Shown here piece after piece: positions 27,706 through 36,778 of a DNA stretch of 64,000 nucleotides (its first letter is position 1; each line of letters opens with the position of its first letter). Below the pieces are notes generated by a model that made no database searches, had not been told where the DNA came from, and saw only the letters and a list, made by a program, of their open reading frames with translations. The stretch covers positions 5,001 to 69,000 of the forward strand of contig NZ_KV440950.1 of the NCBI RefSeq assembly GCF_001636405.1, in the 5' to 3' direction. A program made the position numbers and the translations under genes. Source of the DNA: Peribacillus frigoritolerans (lineage in GTDB: Bacteria; Bacillota; Bacilli; Bacillales; DSM-1321).

Positions 27706-28415
27706 ATGATTGATAAAAACTCACCTCTTCCGATTTATTTTCAAATCGAAGAACAAATAAAAAGAAAAATAGAAAACGGTGAGTTCCAAGCGCACGATGC
27801 CCTTCCATCTGAACGTGAATATGCCGAGCAATTCGAAATTAGCCGGATGACCGTCCGCCAAGCCATAAATAATTTGGTGAATGACGGATACTTATACCGT
27901 CAGAAAGGAAGGGGAACCTTTGTCGCCGATAAGAAATTGGAGCAGCAGCTCAATGGGCTGACCAGTTTTACCGAGGACATGAAGGCCAGGGGATTAAACT
28001 GCTGAGCTTTGAAATCATTCCGGCTGATAAGAAGATTGCCAGTGAATTGCACATTTCCCTTTATGCTCCCATTTATGAAATAAAACGCATTCGGTTGGCT
28101 GATGATGTTCCAATGGCGCTCGAGACCGTGTACATGTCTGCCAATTTAATTAAAGGATTAACGGAAGAAATCATTAACCTTTCCCTTTACCAATATGTGG
28201 AGAACTACATTAAACTAAAGATAGACTATGCTTCACAAACGTTGGAATCATCGATTGCTTCTGAATTGGAAGTGACCCATTTAGCAATTCCAAAGCACTC
28301 ACCCATATTATTCATTCAAAGGAATACGTTCTTAATAGACGGAACTCCCCTTGAATATGTTAAATCGGCTTATCGTGCGGACAGGTATAAGTTCACTATC
28401 AACATAAGCAGATAA
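27706..28415 (+). pseudogene. nagR: nagR, GntR/HutC regulator interrupted by a frameshift
   Basis: The first part (27706-28005) encodes a GntR winged helix with SEREYAEQFEISRMTVRQAI and the linker LTSFTEDMKARGL, then hits TGA. The second part, in the -1 frame from about 28001, continues SFEIIPADKKIASEL and the effector-binding UTRA domain to FTINISR. One missing A in the run at 27996-27998 explains the break; with it the product is 236 residues, close to B. subtilis NagR/YvoA (243). If real, DNA binding may persist without GlcN-6-P control. A homopolymer sequencing error is equally possible. Confidence 0.85.
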
Positions 28416-28478
28416 AATTGAATATTTTCATCACTATAGTCTTTTAATTGCCAAAGGTAATCGGAGGGTGTCACATAT

Positions 28479-29201
28479 ATGAACTCATACTTTGAAGAAG
28501 TGCAGGCTTTACTCACAATTGTGGGAGAACAGGAAAAGCAATCAATTAAGGAATCTGTGAAACATATCTCAAAAGCAGTCATGTCGGATGGGATCATCCA
28601 TTTATTCGGAAGCGGACACTCCCACATTTTGACCGAAGAGGTATTCTACCGGGCAGGTGGGTTAGCCGCAATTCGTCCAATTTTCGTTGAAGATCTAATG
28701 CTTTTTAAAGGAGCTTCAAGGTCATCCCAACTTGAACGCCAAAATGACCTATCAGAGAAATTCATGCATGATGAAGATATCCGTCCTGGTGATGTTTGTA
28801 TTGTCATTTCGTCATCCGGCGTAAATCCCGTTCCGATAGATGTAGCCACTATCGCAAAAGAAAAAGGGGCATTCGTTATTGGACTAACATCACCGGAGTA
28901 TGCAAAAAGTTGTTCTTCACGGCATAAACAGAAGCATTATCTCCACGATGTCGTTGATTTGGTCATAGACAATCATATTGCCAAAGGTGACACATTACTG
29001 AAATCAAATAATATACCTTTTGGTTCCGGATCGACCGTGGTCGGGGCCGTTCTCCTCAATATGGTTTTCACTCAAGTCATCCAAACGATCATTGAATCAG
29101 GGGAAACCCCTCCCGTATTCCTAAGCAGTAATATCGAAGGGGCAGATGAACACAATCAAAAGATCATCGCGAAATATAAAACAAGAATCCCCCAATTATG
29201 A
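28479..29201 (+). CDS. SIS domain sugar isomerase/binding protein (UPF0309 type)
   Basis: 240 residues. The SIS (sugar isomerase) fold has phosphosugar-binding motifs LFGSGHSHILTEE, VISSSGVNPVP and FGSGSTVVGA. ATG follows ATCGGAGGGTG. As the last gene of the nag operon it probably acts on an amino-sugar phosphate. It lacks a MurQ-type signature, so isomerase, deacetylase-linked or regulatory roles remain open. The family has been listed as UPF0309. Confidence 0.82.
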   Translation: MNSYFEEVQALLTIVGEQEKQSIKESVKHISKAVMSDGIIHLFGSGHSHILTEEVFYRAGGLAAIRPIFVEDLMLFKGASRSSQLERQNDLSEKFMHDEDIRPGDVCIVISSSGVNPVPIDVATIAKEKGAFVIGLTSPEYAKSCSSRHKQKHYLHDVVDLVIDNHIAKGDTLLKSNNIPFGSGSTVVGAVLLNMVFTQVIQTIIESGETPPVFLSSNIEGADEHNQKIIAKYKTRIPQL

Positions 29202-29273
29202 AATGGAATACATATTTTTTGTTTCGGTTGTTTATTTCTTATTGTAGTCAAACTCCATCGAGTTGGTCTACAG

Positions 29274-29472
29274 TTTTTTGAGAGTTTGGAAGTTGAGCGT
29301 TGAATTCCACTGCAGGCACTCGCTTTCCGCGGGCGGTCCGTGGTCCGGGAGACTCCTCGGCGTTTGCGCCTGCCTGCGGTGTCTCCCCTGCACTCGTATT
29401 CCCGCAGGAGTCTCGCACCTTCCGTTCCAGTCAACAGAGTTTTAGTAATTAGACAGAACTCCATGGGCCAAC
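29274..29472 (-). repeat. Dispersed intergenic repeat, copy 3 (reverse, longest)
   Basis: It starts TTTTTTGAGAGT, then GCGTTGAATTCC, GGCACTCGCTTTCCGCGGGC, GAGACTCCTCGGCG, TGCGGTGTCTCCCC, GCAGGAGTCTCG, and ends CCAGTCAACAGAGTTTT. It has the same parts as copies 2 and 4 in reverse. AACTCCAT occurs on both flanks (near 29250 and 29468). It is non-coding. Confidence 0.85.
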
Positions 29473-29615
29473 AGTCTTTCTGCAACTTTTATTGAAACGC
29501 TTTTCCATCCCCTCTTAACTAAAAGTTTCATTTAACGAATGAGTGCAGGGCATGTATTTGTTGATTCCACACATTCGTTTCATGCACCAGCAGACGTAAC
29601 AGATTTGTGTTGTAG

Positions 29616-29768
29616 ACGAGAGTAACACCGATTGAGAAAGTTGGAAAACCTGAAGCTGTTGAAGATGCAGCTTACAAAACCAGTACGCCTGATTATGTGT
29701 ATGATGGGACTTATGATTGTAATTCTTCCTCCACCGGGCGAGCTTTTAAATCCATTCCCATTTTATAA
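29616..29768 (+). pseudogene. Possible coding remnant, no start codon
   Basis: 51 codons between a TAG and a TAA read VTPIEKVGKPEAVEDAAYKT and go on with TSTPDYVYDGTYD. The composition looks protein-like (GKPEAVEDAA), but there is no ATG, no ribosome site and no family I recognise. It may be the tail of a deleted gene. The rest of 29473-29615 shows nothing clear. Confidence 0.25.
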
Positions 29769-29774
29769 TCATTC

Positions 29775-29812
29775 AAAAGGGTTTCGGAATAGGAGCATTC
29801 CGAAACCCTTTT
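29775..29812. terminator. Strong bidirectional terminator before the MMPL gene end
   Basis: AAAAGGGTTTCGGAAT, six-base loop, perfect 16-bp complement. It is 54 nt downstream of the MMPL stop on the minus strand and downstream of the nag region on the plus strand. Confidence 0.85.
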
Positions 29813-29865
29813 GTCTACAGTCTGGAGGCATCCGAATGGAGGCCTTCTTTATTTTATATTCCCTT

Positions 29866-32800
29866 TTATTCCTTATTTTTTAAAAACGGCCACCAATTCG
29901 CGTTTCCAAACGTTGCAACCATAACCGGTATAAACAATGGCAAGATGACAAACGCATATAAAGCAAGCCCCACCAATATTAAAGTGGCTATCTCCAAGAG
30001 CGATAAAACTCCTGCTGGCATCATGGCAGCAAAGGTTCCGCCCAGAATGACAGCCGCCGAGATGATCACCGTTCCCATTTTTCTCATGGACAGTAACATC
30101 GCTTCCTTGACCGGCTTATCTTTCCACTCGTTAAAGCGATCCATCAAGAAAATGCTATAGTCAATGCCAAGAGCAATCAAGATGACGAAGGCAAAGAAAG
30201 GAACTGCCCAGCCAATGCCGGCATAACCGAGAATATTAACAAAAATCAACTCTGTAATGGCTGCCGCTGTATAATAAGTCAAAACGAGCGACACTATCAA
30301 ATAGACAGGCATGATCAAGGATCGCAGCATGAAAAAGAGAATGATTGCAATACCCGACAGCATCAAAACGACCGTCCTTGAGAAATCCTCCCCAGACATC
30401 ATGCCCAAGTCATGATGTGTACTTGTGATTCCCCCTATCGCCACCTGCGCGTTTTCAAGCTTTGTATCTTTCGTTACTCTTTCAACGGTTGCTTCAATCG
30501 AATCGATTTGCTCGATTGCTTCATTGGAATAAGGATTCGCCTTGAATACCACATCCATGGTCATGATTTTACCATCTTCAGATAAATACGCATTCAATGC
30601 TTCCCCGAATTCTTCGCTTTCCACTACTTCTTTGGGAATGTACATGCCTGTTACCGTTTTATCCGTTTTTGCCAGCCCTGATAAATAACCCTGTGCGGAC
30701 GATAGTCCATCATGGACTTCATTCAGACCATCCGCACTTTCATTTAAGCCCTCAGTCAGATCAGTAAGCTGTCCCCCGAGGCTTGAAAAACCATTTAGGA
30801 GTTCTTGCTGCCCATTACTTAAGCTAGTAAGGCCTCCTTTAAATCCTGACAGATTATTTATGACTTCCCCCTGACCATTAGCCATGGTGCTTAGACCCTT
30901 TTGTAAAGTGTCAACACCTGAAATCAATTGGTTCAGGCCCTCCCCAAGAGAATTTTGCCCCTTTACGATTTCTTCCATATTTTCATTCGCCGTATTCAAA
31001 CCGCCGGACACTGAGCCAAGATTCCTATTGAGCTCTGAAAGGCCTGCTGCCATGGGCTCCAAGCCACCCTGTGCCCCTTGCACTGTTTGCTTGATCGTTT
31101 GATAGGACTGATCAGCCTGTAATTCTGGATGAGTGGCTTCCATTTGCTCAAAGGAAGGATTTAAACCGGCAAGGCTTTGTGATACACCCGTAAGGTTAGT
31201 TTGAATTTCTTTATATCGACCCGTGAGCTCACTTAACCCATTAGCTGATTGTTTATAGCCTTCGAGAAGCTGTCCGCTTCCGGTAGCGAGCTTATCCAAG
31301 TTTAACTTGACCTCATTCAATCCGTTTTTTATGTCCCCGGTTCCTGAAGACCCATCGCGGATGCCTGCTTCAATGCTTGTTAATGCCTTCTCCACCTGAC
31401 CTACGCCGCTCTTTAATTCATTGGTCCCGGATATGAGCCCCCCTATTCCGTCCGTCGCTTGCTTCAATCGCGGTCCTGAATCGGAAAGCTCACTGCCTGC
31501 CGTTTTCAATCCATCGCTGATTTGTTTAATGCCTTCATTTCCTTCCCCGATTCCCTTTTCCAAGGTTTCGGCTTGATTGGAGACAAATAAGTCCTTAATG
31601 GGTTCACCTGTCGGGCGCGTCATGGATCGAACTATTTCAACTTCATCGACCTTGACGATTTCCTGGCTGATTTTTTCAGCAAGTGCGACATAATCTTCCG
31701 AATCCATACGTTCGTCATTTTTTATGACAATCTGTGTTGGCATCGATTGTCCCGGGCCGAATTCATCGGAAATGATATTAAATGCCATGATGGAAGGAAC
31801 ATCATCACCCGCTTCTTCAAGGGAGTTATAAGAAATCTTCCCATCATACATAAACAAAAAGGGAACACAGACGATTGCGACGATCATAAGCGCCAATAAT
31901 GGGCGGTTCAAGGAGAAGTTGCCTAGAATTCCCCATAGTTTACTTTCACTATGCGCAAGTTTCCCTTTCGCCGGCCAGAATAGCTTCTTTCCAAGAACCG
32001 CCATGAAAAATGGAACGATCGTATAAAGGGCGATCATTAAAATGAAGACCCCTATGGCAACGGCCGCCGCAGATTGATAGAGCTTAAAAGTAGAAAAACC
32101 AATTGCCGCAAAGCCAATCATTACGGTCAGCCCGCTGAAGAAGACAGTCTTACCGGCGGTTCGGTATGTCTCCACGATAGCTTCAGGCAAGGACTCCCGA
32201 GACGATAGCTCCTCCTTGAAACGACTAAGCAGCAGGATGCAATAATCAGTTCCGATTCCAAATAAAATGCCAACCAGGAATATTTGGGTGTAAGACGAAA
32301 TCGGAAAGTCCCATTTATCCACCAGGAATGAGACGATGGATTGGGAACATAAATAAGTGAAACCGACTGTCACTAACGGAATGATCGGTGTCACCACTGA
32401 ACGGAAGACTATCAGCAATACAGCCAGAATGAAGACCACCGTGATGCCTTCAGTTTTCTTCAGCCCCTCTTGGGAATTGGCATTAAGATCTTCATCAATC
32501 ATCCAGCTGCTTGTATAATAATGCTCGACATCCACTTGTTCCAACTCTTTATAAAGGGCATCGATCACTTCCTTAGCTTCCCGGTCCCCCTTGACCATCG
32601 TGATGGATGTCAAAACCGTTGATTCATTCTCCGAGACCAACTGACCTTTTAGCGAGGGCTCTTTAAAATGAGTCATGACCTCTTTAATGCCAAGCTCCGC
32701 TTTATTCTTTTCAAGCTTTTGGATCGCTACTTCGATCTCTTTCAATTCCGGGGAAGACAGCTTCTTATCACCATGAAATACGAGAGCCACTTGTGACTCA

Positions 32801-32982
32801 TCCTTATCCTGGATCTCTTTCATTAGCTCATTGGCCATCCCGGAGGAATACTCTGCCGGCACATCCAGCTGGCCCTTATTCCGGACAAGCTCCGCCATAT
32901 TCGGTGCCGCAAACAATAAACCTGCCGTAATGGCAACCCATACGATAATGACCAGCCATCTTCCCTTTATGATCCCCCTCAT
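29866..32982 (-). CDS. MMPL/RND family exporter (YdfJ type)
   Basis: 1038 residues. Two MMPL halves each have a TM helix, a large outer domain and a cluster of helices. First-half TM block: about 175-360, with GIGTDYCILLLSRF. Second half: about 870-1030, with ALGIDYSIFLMDRF. The second outer domain (about 485-760) is full of repeated helical stretches rich in GLxxL and NGQGE-type units, likely long coiled coils like those in YhgE/Pip proteins. It probably exports a lipid or hydrophobic compound by proton motive force. Its ATG overlaps the upstream marR stop by 4 bp. Confidence 0.88.
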   Translation of the reverse strand: MRGIIKGRWLVIIVWVAITAGLLFAAPNMAELVRNKGQLDVPAEYSSGMANELMKEIQDKDESQVALVFHGDKKLSSPELKEIEVAIQKLEKNKAELGIKEVMTHFKEPSLKGQLVSENESTVLTSITMVKGDREAKEVIDALYKELEQVDVEHYYTSSWMIDEDLNANSQEGLKKTEGITVVFILAVLLIVFRSVVTPIIPLVTVGFTYLCSQSIVSFLVDKWDFPISSYTQIFLVGILFGIGTDYCILLLSRFKEELSSRESLPEAIVETYRTAGKTVFFSGLTVMIGFAAIGFSTFKLYQSAAAVAIGVFILMIALYTIVPFFMAVLGKKLFWPAKGKLAHSESKLWGILGNFSLNRPLLALMIVAIVCVPFLFMYDGKISYNSLEEAGDDVPSIMAFNIISDEFGPGQSMPTQIVIKNDERMDSEDYVALAEKISQEIVKVDEVEIVRSMTRPTGEPIKDLFVSNQAETLEKGIGEGNEGIKQISDGLKTAGSELSDSGPRLKQATDGIGGLISGTNELKSGVGQVEKALTSIEAGIRDGSSGTGDIKNGLNEVKLNLDKLATGSGQLLEGYKQSANGLSELTGRYKEIQTNLTGVSQSLAGLNPSFEQMEATHPELQADQSYQTIKQTVQGAQGGLEPMAAGLSELNRNLGSVSGGLNTANENMEEIVKGQNSLGEGLNQLISGVDTLQKGLSTMANGQGEVINNLSGFKGGLTSLSNGQQELLNGFSSLGGQLTDLTEGLNESADGLNEVHDGLSSAQGYLSGLAKTDKTVTGMYIPKEVVESEEFGEALNAYLSEDGKIMTMDVVFKANPYSNEAIEQIDSIEATVERVTKDTKLENAQVAIGGITSTHHDLGMMSGEDFSRTVVLMLSGIAIILFFMLRSLIMPVYLIVSLVLTYYTAAAITELIFVNILGYAGIGWAVPFFAFVILIALGIDYSIFLMDRFNEWKDKPVKEAMLLSMRKMGTVIISAAVILGGTFAAMMPAGVLSLLEIATLILVGLALYAFVILPLFIPVMVATFGNANWWPFLKNKE

Positions 32983-33446
32983 TTATATTCCTCCCGTTCC
33001 TCATTCTTCATTTGAATGAAAATTTGTGAAAGCTTCTCATATGTATCAAGGAATTTAACAATCTCTTCATAATCGAATTTCGTCATGATGCTCTCTACCA
33101 ATTTATGAATCTTATTTTCCGTTTCCTGTAACAACGCTTCCCCCTCTTTGGAAAGCTTCAAATGAAAGACCCTTCGGTCAACCTGGTCCTGTTCCCGTTC
33201 TATCAATCCTTTGCCTTCCAGCCTGTTGATGTTGGACGTGACGGCACTCTTATTAATATAAAAGGCATCACTGATTTCCGTCGATGTACACAACCGCTGT
33301 TGTTGAATGAACCGTAAAGTATAGTATTGTTCGTTCGTCAGCACATCACAAATCTGATCTTTTATTAAAAGCTCCCCCATCTTATTGACATAGAAAGAAA
33401 CCTGCATATATCGATCAATCAATCCAGAAACTTTTTCATTAGTCAT
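32979..33446 (-). CDS. MarR family regulator of the MMPL exporter
   Basis: 155 residues. The winged HTH region is CTSTEISDAFYINKSAVTSN followed by RLEGKGLIEREQDQVDRRVF. I chose ATG 33446, after GGGAGGTGCACCG; an in-frame TTG upstream sits inside that site. It overlaps the exporter gene (ATGA), so it probably represses its own operon. An inverted repeat lies just upstream at 33466-33484. Confidence 0.87.
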   Translation of the reverse strand: MTNEKVSGLIDRYMQVSFYVNKMGELLIKDQICDVLTNEQYYTLRFIQQQRLCTSTEISDAFYINKSAVTSNINRLEGKGLIEREQDQVDRRVFHLKLSKEGEALLQETENKIHKLVESIMTKFDYEEIVKFLDTYEKLSQIFIQMKNEEREEYK

Positions 33447-33465
33447 CGGTGCACCTCCCAAAAAG

Positions 33466-33484
33466 TAGTTCAGTCATTTAACTA
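33466..33484 (-). promoter_or_regulatory. Candidate MarR operator
   Basis: TAGTT, nine bases, AACTA, 20 bp upstream of the marR start. The arms are short, so this is a suggestion only. Confidence 0.4.
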
Positions 33485-33543
33485 TATGTAGAGTACTATT
33501 GTTTTATTTATCATGTCAATCCCATGATAGTTTATTATTTCCA

Positions 33544-33569
33544 GTTTAACTTATGGTAAATAAGGGAAA
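33544..33569 (+). promoter_or_regulatory. Sigma-B promoter of the YtxH-like gene
   Basis: GTTTAA, 14 nt, GGGAAA fits the sigma-B consensus at 11 of 12 positions, 47 nt before the start. Confidence 0.72.
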
Positions 33570-33615
33570 ACCCAAAATAAGCAAACAATCTACTATTCTA
33601 AAGGAGGAAATATAA

Positions 33616-34140
33616 ATGACTCAAACAACTATCGAAACTCAAACGAATAGCAAACTTTTAAAAGGGATTCTAATCGGGGGGCTTGTCGGCGGTGCATTGA
33701 CCTTGCTCGACTCCAACACAAGAAATAAAGTAAAGCGATCTGCCATCCTTTTAAAAGACAACTCCATGAATATGATTGAACAGGTCAAGGAAAATCCCGG
33801 CGAAATGAAGGAACAGATGGTATCAGGAGTCAAAGGGGCAACTGATACGATTAAAGAGGCAATCAATGACGTTGAAACACTATATGAAACCGTGAATGAA
33901 GACGTGGTGGGTAAAGTATCCGAAGTAAAGGATATCTCCACTGATGCCCTTGGTACAGCGAAGGACGCAACAAGTGAATTAAAAGACATCAGTTCAAAAG
34001 TGGTCATTGCCGGCAAGCAGCTGAAAGAAACGCCAGCACAATCATTGAAATCCAATAATGATAAAGGTGAAAAAGAGAGTGATGAAATGGTTAAAAAATC
34101 AGGATTATCCAATCAAAAATCCATCTCATCCAACTTCTAA
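33616..34140 (+). CDS. YtxH-like general stress protein
   Basis: 174 residues. One N-terminal hydrophobic glycine-rich segment (GILIGGLVGGALTLLDSNTR, about 16-35) is followed by a long charged helical tail, as in YtxH/YtxG-type stress proteins. ATG follows AAAGGAGGAAATATAA. The sigma-B promoter upstream links it to the general stress response, as for csbD and rsbY in this window. The molecular role is unknown. Confidence 0.78.
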   Translation: MTQTTIETQTNSKLLKGILIGGLVGGALTLLDSNTRNKVKRSAILLKDNSMNMIEQVKENPGEMKEQMVSGVKGATDTIKEAINDVETLYETVNEDVVGKVSEVKDISTDALGTAKDATSELKDISSKVVIAGKQLKETPAQSLKSNNDKGEKESDEMVKKSGLSNQKSISSNF

Positions 34141-34145
34141 TATAT

Positions 34146-34178
34146 AAAAAAGCTGAGGCATTATGCCTCAGCTTTTTT
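34146..34178 (+). terminator. Terminator of the YtxH-like gene
   Basis: AAAAAAGCTGAGGCA and TGCCTCAGCTTTTTT with a T run, 5 nt past the stop. Nearly the same hairpin recurs at 34436-34462. Confidence 0.9.
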
Positions 34179-34260
34179 TGTAGTGAAAATGGGCCCGGAA
34201 AATGCGCGTTTCATCAAATGAAGTTCCCGAACAACCAAAACAACACCTTCAACTAAATAG

Positions 34261-34419
34261 GGATGGTTTTATCTAAATTTAAAAACAGAGTTGATTGGAG
34301 TGAAAGGTACGAGACTCCTGCTTAGAAAAGCGCGTCTAGGGGAGACACCGCAGGCGCAAGCCGAGGAGGCTCCACGACCGCCCGCGGAAAGCGAGTGCCT
34401 GAAGCGGAAAACAACATCC
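34261..34419 (+). repeat. Dispersed intergenic repeat, copy 4 (forward)
   Basis: GGATGGTTTTATCTAAATTT, then AACAGAGTTGATTGGAG, GAGACTCCTGCTTAGAAAAG, CGCGTCTAGGGGAGACACCG, CAGGCGCAAGCCGAGGAGGC, CGGAAAGCGAGTGCCTG, and the edge ACAACATCC. The core is almost the same as copy 2. A matching lead-in (CATCAAATGA, TTCCCGAAC) begins near 34213. Confidence 0.87.
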
Positions 34420-34435
34420 AAATACAAGCCATAAT

Positions 34436-34462
34436 AAAAGCTGAGGCATTTTGCCTCAGCTT
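34436..34462 (-). terminator. Terminator of the parvulin foldase gene (near copy of 34146-34178)
   Basis: AAAAGCTGAGGCATTTTGCC... repeats the 34146 hairpin with one mismatch over 27 nt, in the same orientation. It lies 32 nt past the foldase stop. Confidence 0.82.
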
Positions 34463-34493
34463 CTTTGTTTCGTTATATCCTTCACTTGATACC

Positions 34494-35384
34494 TTAGTTA
34501 GAGCCCTCCAATTTATTCGTTATATCATGGTCTTTTTTCACTTCGGCTAACCAAACTGGATATTCCTCTTGTAATCTTTCAGAAAGAAGCGTTTCTTTAA
34601 TTACTTCTTTACTGTCTTCTAAATTAGCTTTTTTTGCTTCCTTCTTACCGGTTACTTTTATGATATGGTACCCATATTCGGTTTTGACTGGATCACTGAC
34701 TTTATTTATATCAAGGTCAAATGCAACATCTTCAAACTCTCCCACCATATCGCCTTTTCCAAAATACCCTAGGCTTCCACCGTTATCCGCCGTTTCAGTA
34801 TCAGTGGAATATTCAGCTGCCAACTTAGCGAAATCACCGCCTGCTGCAAGTTCTTTCGCAACCTTTTTAGCCGTTTTTTCGTCTTCGACTAAAATATGAC
34901 TAGCTTCCACTTGTTCCGCTTGAGCAAATGTATCTTTATTATCTTCAAAATACGTACTGATTTCATCGTCCGTTACGGTAATTCTCGGTTCGACCAGTTT
35001 TTTCGTTTGCAGGTAAACCACGATGTCCTTTTTTAAAGCATCCATTGAAGAACCGCTTGCTTCCAATTGCTCTTTTAACGACTTTTCATCACCATAGGAC
35101 TCCACCATAACATCGATTTCTTTCTGGATTTCTTCATCCTTAATTTTGATTCCTGCTTTTTCCGCTTCCATTTCCACCAATTTATTTGTAATTAGCAGGT
35201 CTAAAGTATCTGCTCCGTATCCCGCAACAAGCGCGTCATACAGCTCATCCTCATTGATTTTCTCGCCATCGATACTCGCAATTGTCCTATCCATTGCCGA
35301 AATCATCGCAAATGCCATGATCCCGGCAATGATTAAAATGCTTCCTGCCCAAATATATGCCTTCGTGCTTTTTAATAGTTTCAT
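34494..35384 (-). CDS. Membrane-anchored PrsA-like foldase (parvulin, YacD type)
   Basis: 296 residues. An N-terminal anchor (IWAGSILIIAGIMAFAMI, about 11-28) is followed by a SurA-like chaperone region and a parvulin PPIase domain (about 155-245) with VEASHILVED, GGSLGYFGKGDM and KTEYGYHIIKVTG. PrsA proteins normally have a lipobox Cys; none is present here, so it stays on the outer membrane face through an uncleaved helix, like B. subtilis YacD. ATG follows AAGGGAGATTATTC. Confidence 0.87.
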   Translation of the reverse strand: MKLLKSTKAYIWAGSILIIAGIMAFAMISAMDRTIASIDGEKINEDELYDALVAGYGADTLDLLITNKLVEMEAEKAGIKIKDEEIQKEIDVMVESYGDEKSLKEQLEASGSSMDALKKDIVVYLQTKKLVEPRITVTDDEISTYFEDNKDTFAQAEQVEASHILVEDEKTAKKVAKELAAGGDFAKLAAEYSTDTETADNGGSLGYFGKGDMVGEFEDVAFDLDINKVSDPVKTEYGYHIIKVTGKKEAKKANLEDSKEVIKETLLSERLQEEYPVWLAEVKKDHDITNKLEGSN

Positions 35385-35654
35385 GAATAATCTCCCTTAA
35401 GTTTTCTATTATGATAGCTTATAAATATTAATTAATCCTTAAGACTTTAACTTAACCTTCAATATGTATGAACTCTATCATTATACTAACATACTTATAT
35501 CTCTGCAGATATTTTAGAGCATTTCATTCTGCTATGGATTTACATTAAATTTTGGATGATTATAACAAAAAACGGTATTATACCGTTATATCAACTCTTG
35601 ATATATAGGTAACAGAGTATAATTCGGCTTTCACTCGTGAATTTCGAGCAAACG

Positions 35655-35697
35655 AAAAAGCATGGTGTACGGAGGGAATTCCTACACCATGCTTTTT
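35655..35697 (-). terminator. Terminator of the pot operon
   Basis: AAAAAGCATGGTGTA and its perfect complement, 8 nt past the potD stop. The gap 35385-35654 otherwise holds a short palindrome (AACGGTAT/ATACCGTT near 35570) and the foldase promoter region; no gene is seen there. Confidence 0.88.
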
Positions 35698-35704
35698 TAT
35701 TTTG

Positions 35705-36778
35705 TTATTTACGATGCATCTTGAATTCAAGGAAGAGTTCATTGTAACGGGCCAAGTTTTTCTTCCCAAGGTTTTCGTACACTTCCAGTTTCTTCGTCAG
35801 TTCAGGTGATGGATAGAAACGTTCATCCTTAACCACTTCTTCAGGCATATATTTAAGTGCTTCTTTATTAGGTGTCGAGTAACTTACATATTCAGCATTT
35901 TGAGCTGCAACTTTCGGGTCCAGCATGAAGTTGATGAACTGGTGGGCCGCATCGACATTTTTCGTTGTTTTCGGTATGACCATATTATCAAACCATAAAT
36001 TGGACCCCTCTTTTGGAACAACGTATTCGAGATCTTCATTTTCAGCCATGATTTCAGAAGCAACTCCCGACCAAACAAGGCCAATAGCCGCTTCCTGGGC
36101 TTCCAATAGCATGCGGCTTTCATCTCCCACTATCGCTTTAATATTCGGGGTGAGGGCATCAAGTTTGGTTTTTGCCTCTTGAAGGTGTTCTTCATCTGTA
36201 TCATTCAATGAATAATTCAAAGAGTTCAGACCCATGCCCATCACTTCTCTAGCGCCATCCGTCAAAAGGATTTCATTTTTTAAATCTTTATCCCATAAAT
36301 CCGCCCAGGCCGTTATTTCTTTGCCACCGAGCATCTTGGAATTGTAAACAATTCCAACCGTTCCCCAGAAGTACGGGACGGAATATTTATTCTCCGGATC
36401 GAATGGCAGATCGATGAATCGCTCATCGATATTTTTCAAATTCGGAAGCTTGGAATGATCCAATGGAACCAGCAAGTCTTCTTGCCTCATCTTATCGATC
36501 ATATACTCAGACGGTATGGCAATATCATAAGTGGTACCGCCCTGTTCGATTTTAGTCATCATGGCCTCATTCGAATCGAACGTCTCATAAATGACCTTTA
36601 TACCTGTTTCTTCTTCAAAACGTTCGATTAGATCCGTATCGATGTAATCGCCCCAATTATAGATGGTAAGCGTATTGCTGCTCGTAAATCCCTGCGCTGA
36701 ATTCAATCTTGAAATCGCATATAGCAGCAAAGCGGATACGAGGGAAATGAGCAAAAACATTTGGAGAAGCCTTTTCAT
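35705..36778 (-). CDS. potD: Spermidine/putrescine-binding protein PotD
   Basis: 357 residues. A hydrophobic N-terminal segment (about 1-25, no lipobox Cys) is followed by a polyamine-binding domain starting LTIYNWGDYIDTDLIERF, the PotD/PotF hallmark, with the acidic ligand region YDIAIPSEYMIDKM. It captures polyamines outside the cell for PotABC. Its ATG overlaps the potC stop by 4 bp. The missing lipid anchor suggests retention by the uncleaved helix. Confidence 0.92.
   Translation of the reverse strand: MKRLLQMFLLISLVSALLLYAISRLNSAQGFTSSNTLTIYNWGDYIDTDLIERFEEETGIKVIYETFDSNEAMMTKIEQGGTTYDIAIPSEYMIDKMRQEDLLVPLDHSKLPNLKNIDERFIDLPFDPENKYSVPYFWGTVGIVYNSKMLGGKEITAWADLWDKDLKNEILLTDGAREVMGMGLNSLNYSLNDTDEEHLQEAKTKLDALTPNIKAIVGDESRMLLEAQEAAIGLVWSGVASEIMAENEDLEYVVPKEGSNLWFDNMVIPKTTKNVDAAHQFINFMLDPKVAAQNAEYVSYSTPNKEALKYMPEEVVKDERFYPSPELTKKLEVYENLGKKNLARYNELFLEFKMHRK

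Noticed and set aside
23290-34419. Repeats as insertion sequences
   Set aside because: No copy holds a transposase frame, and lengths are under 200 bp; called non-autonomous repeats.
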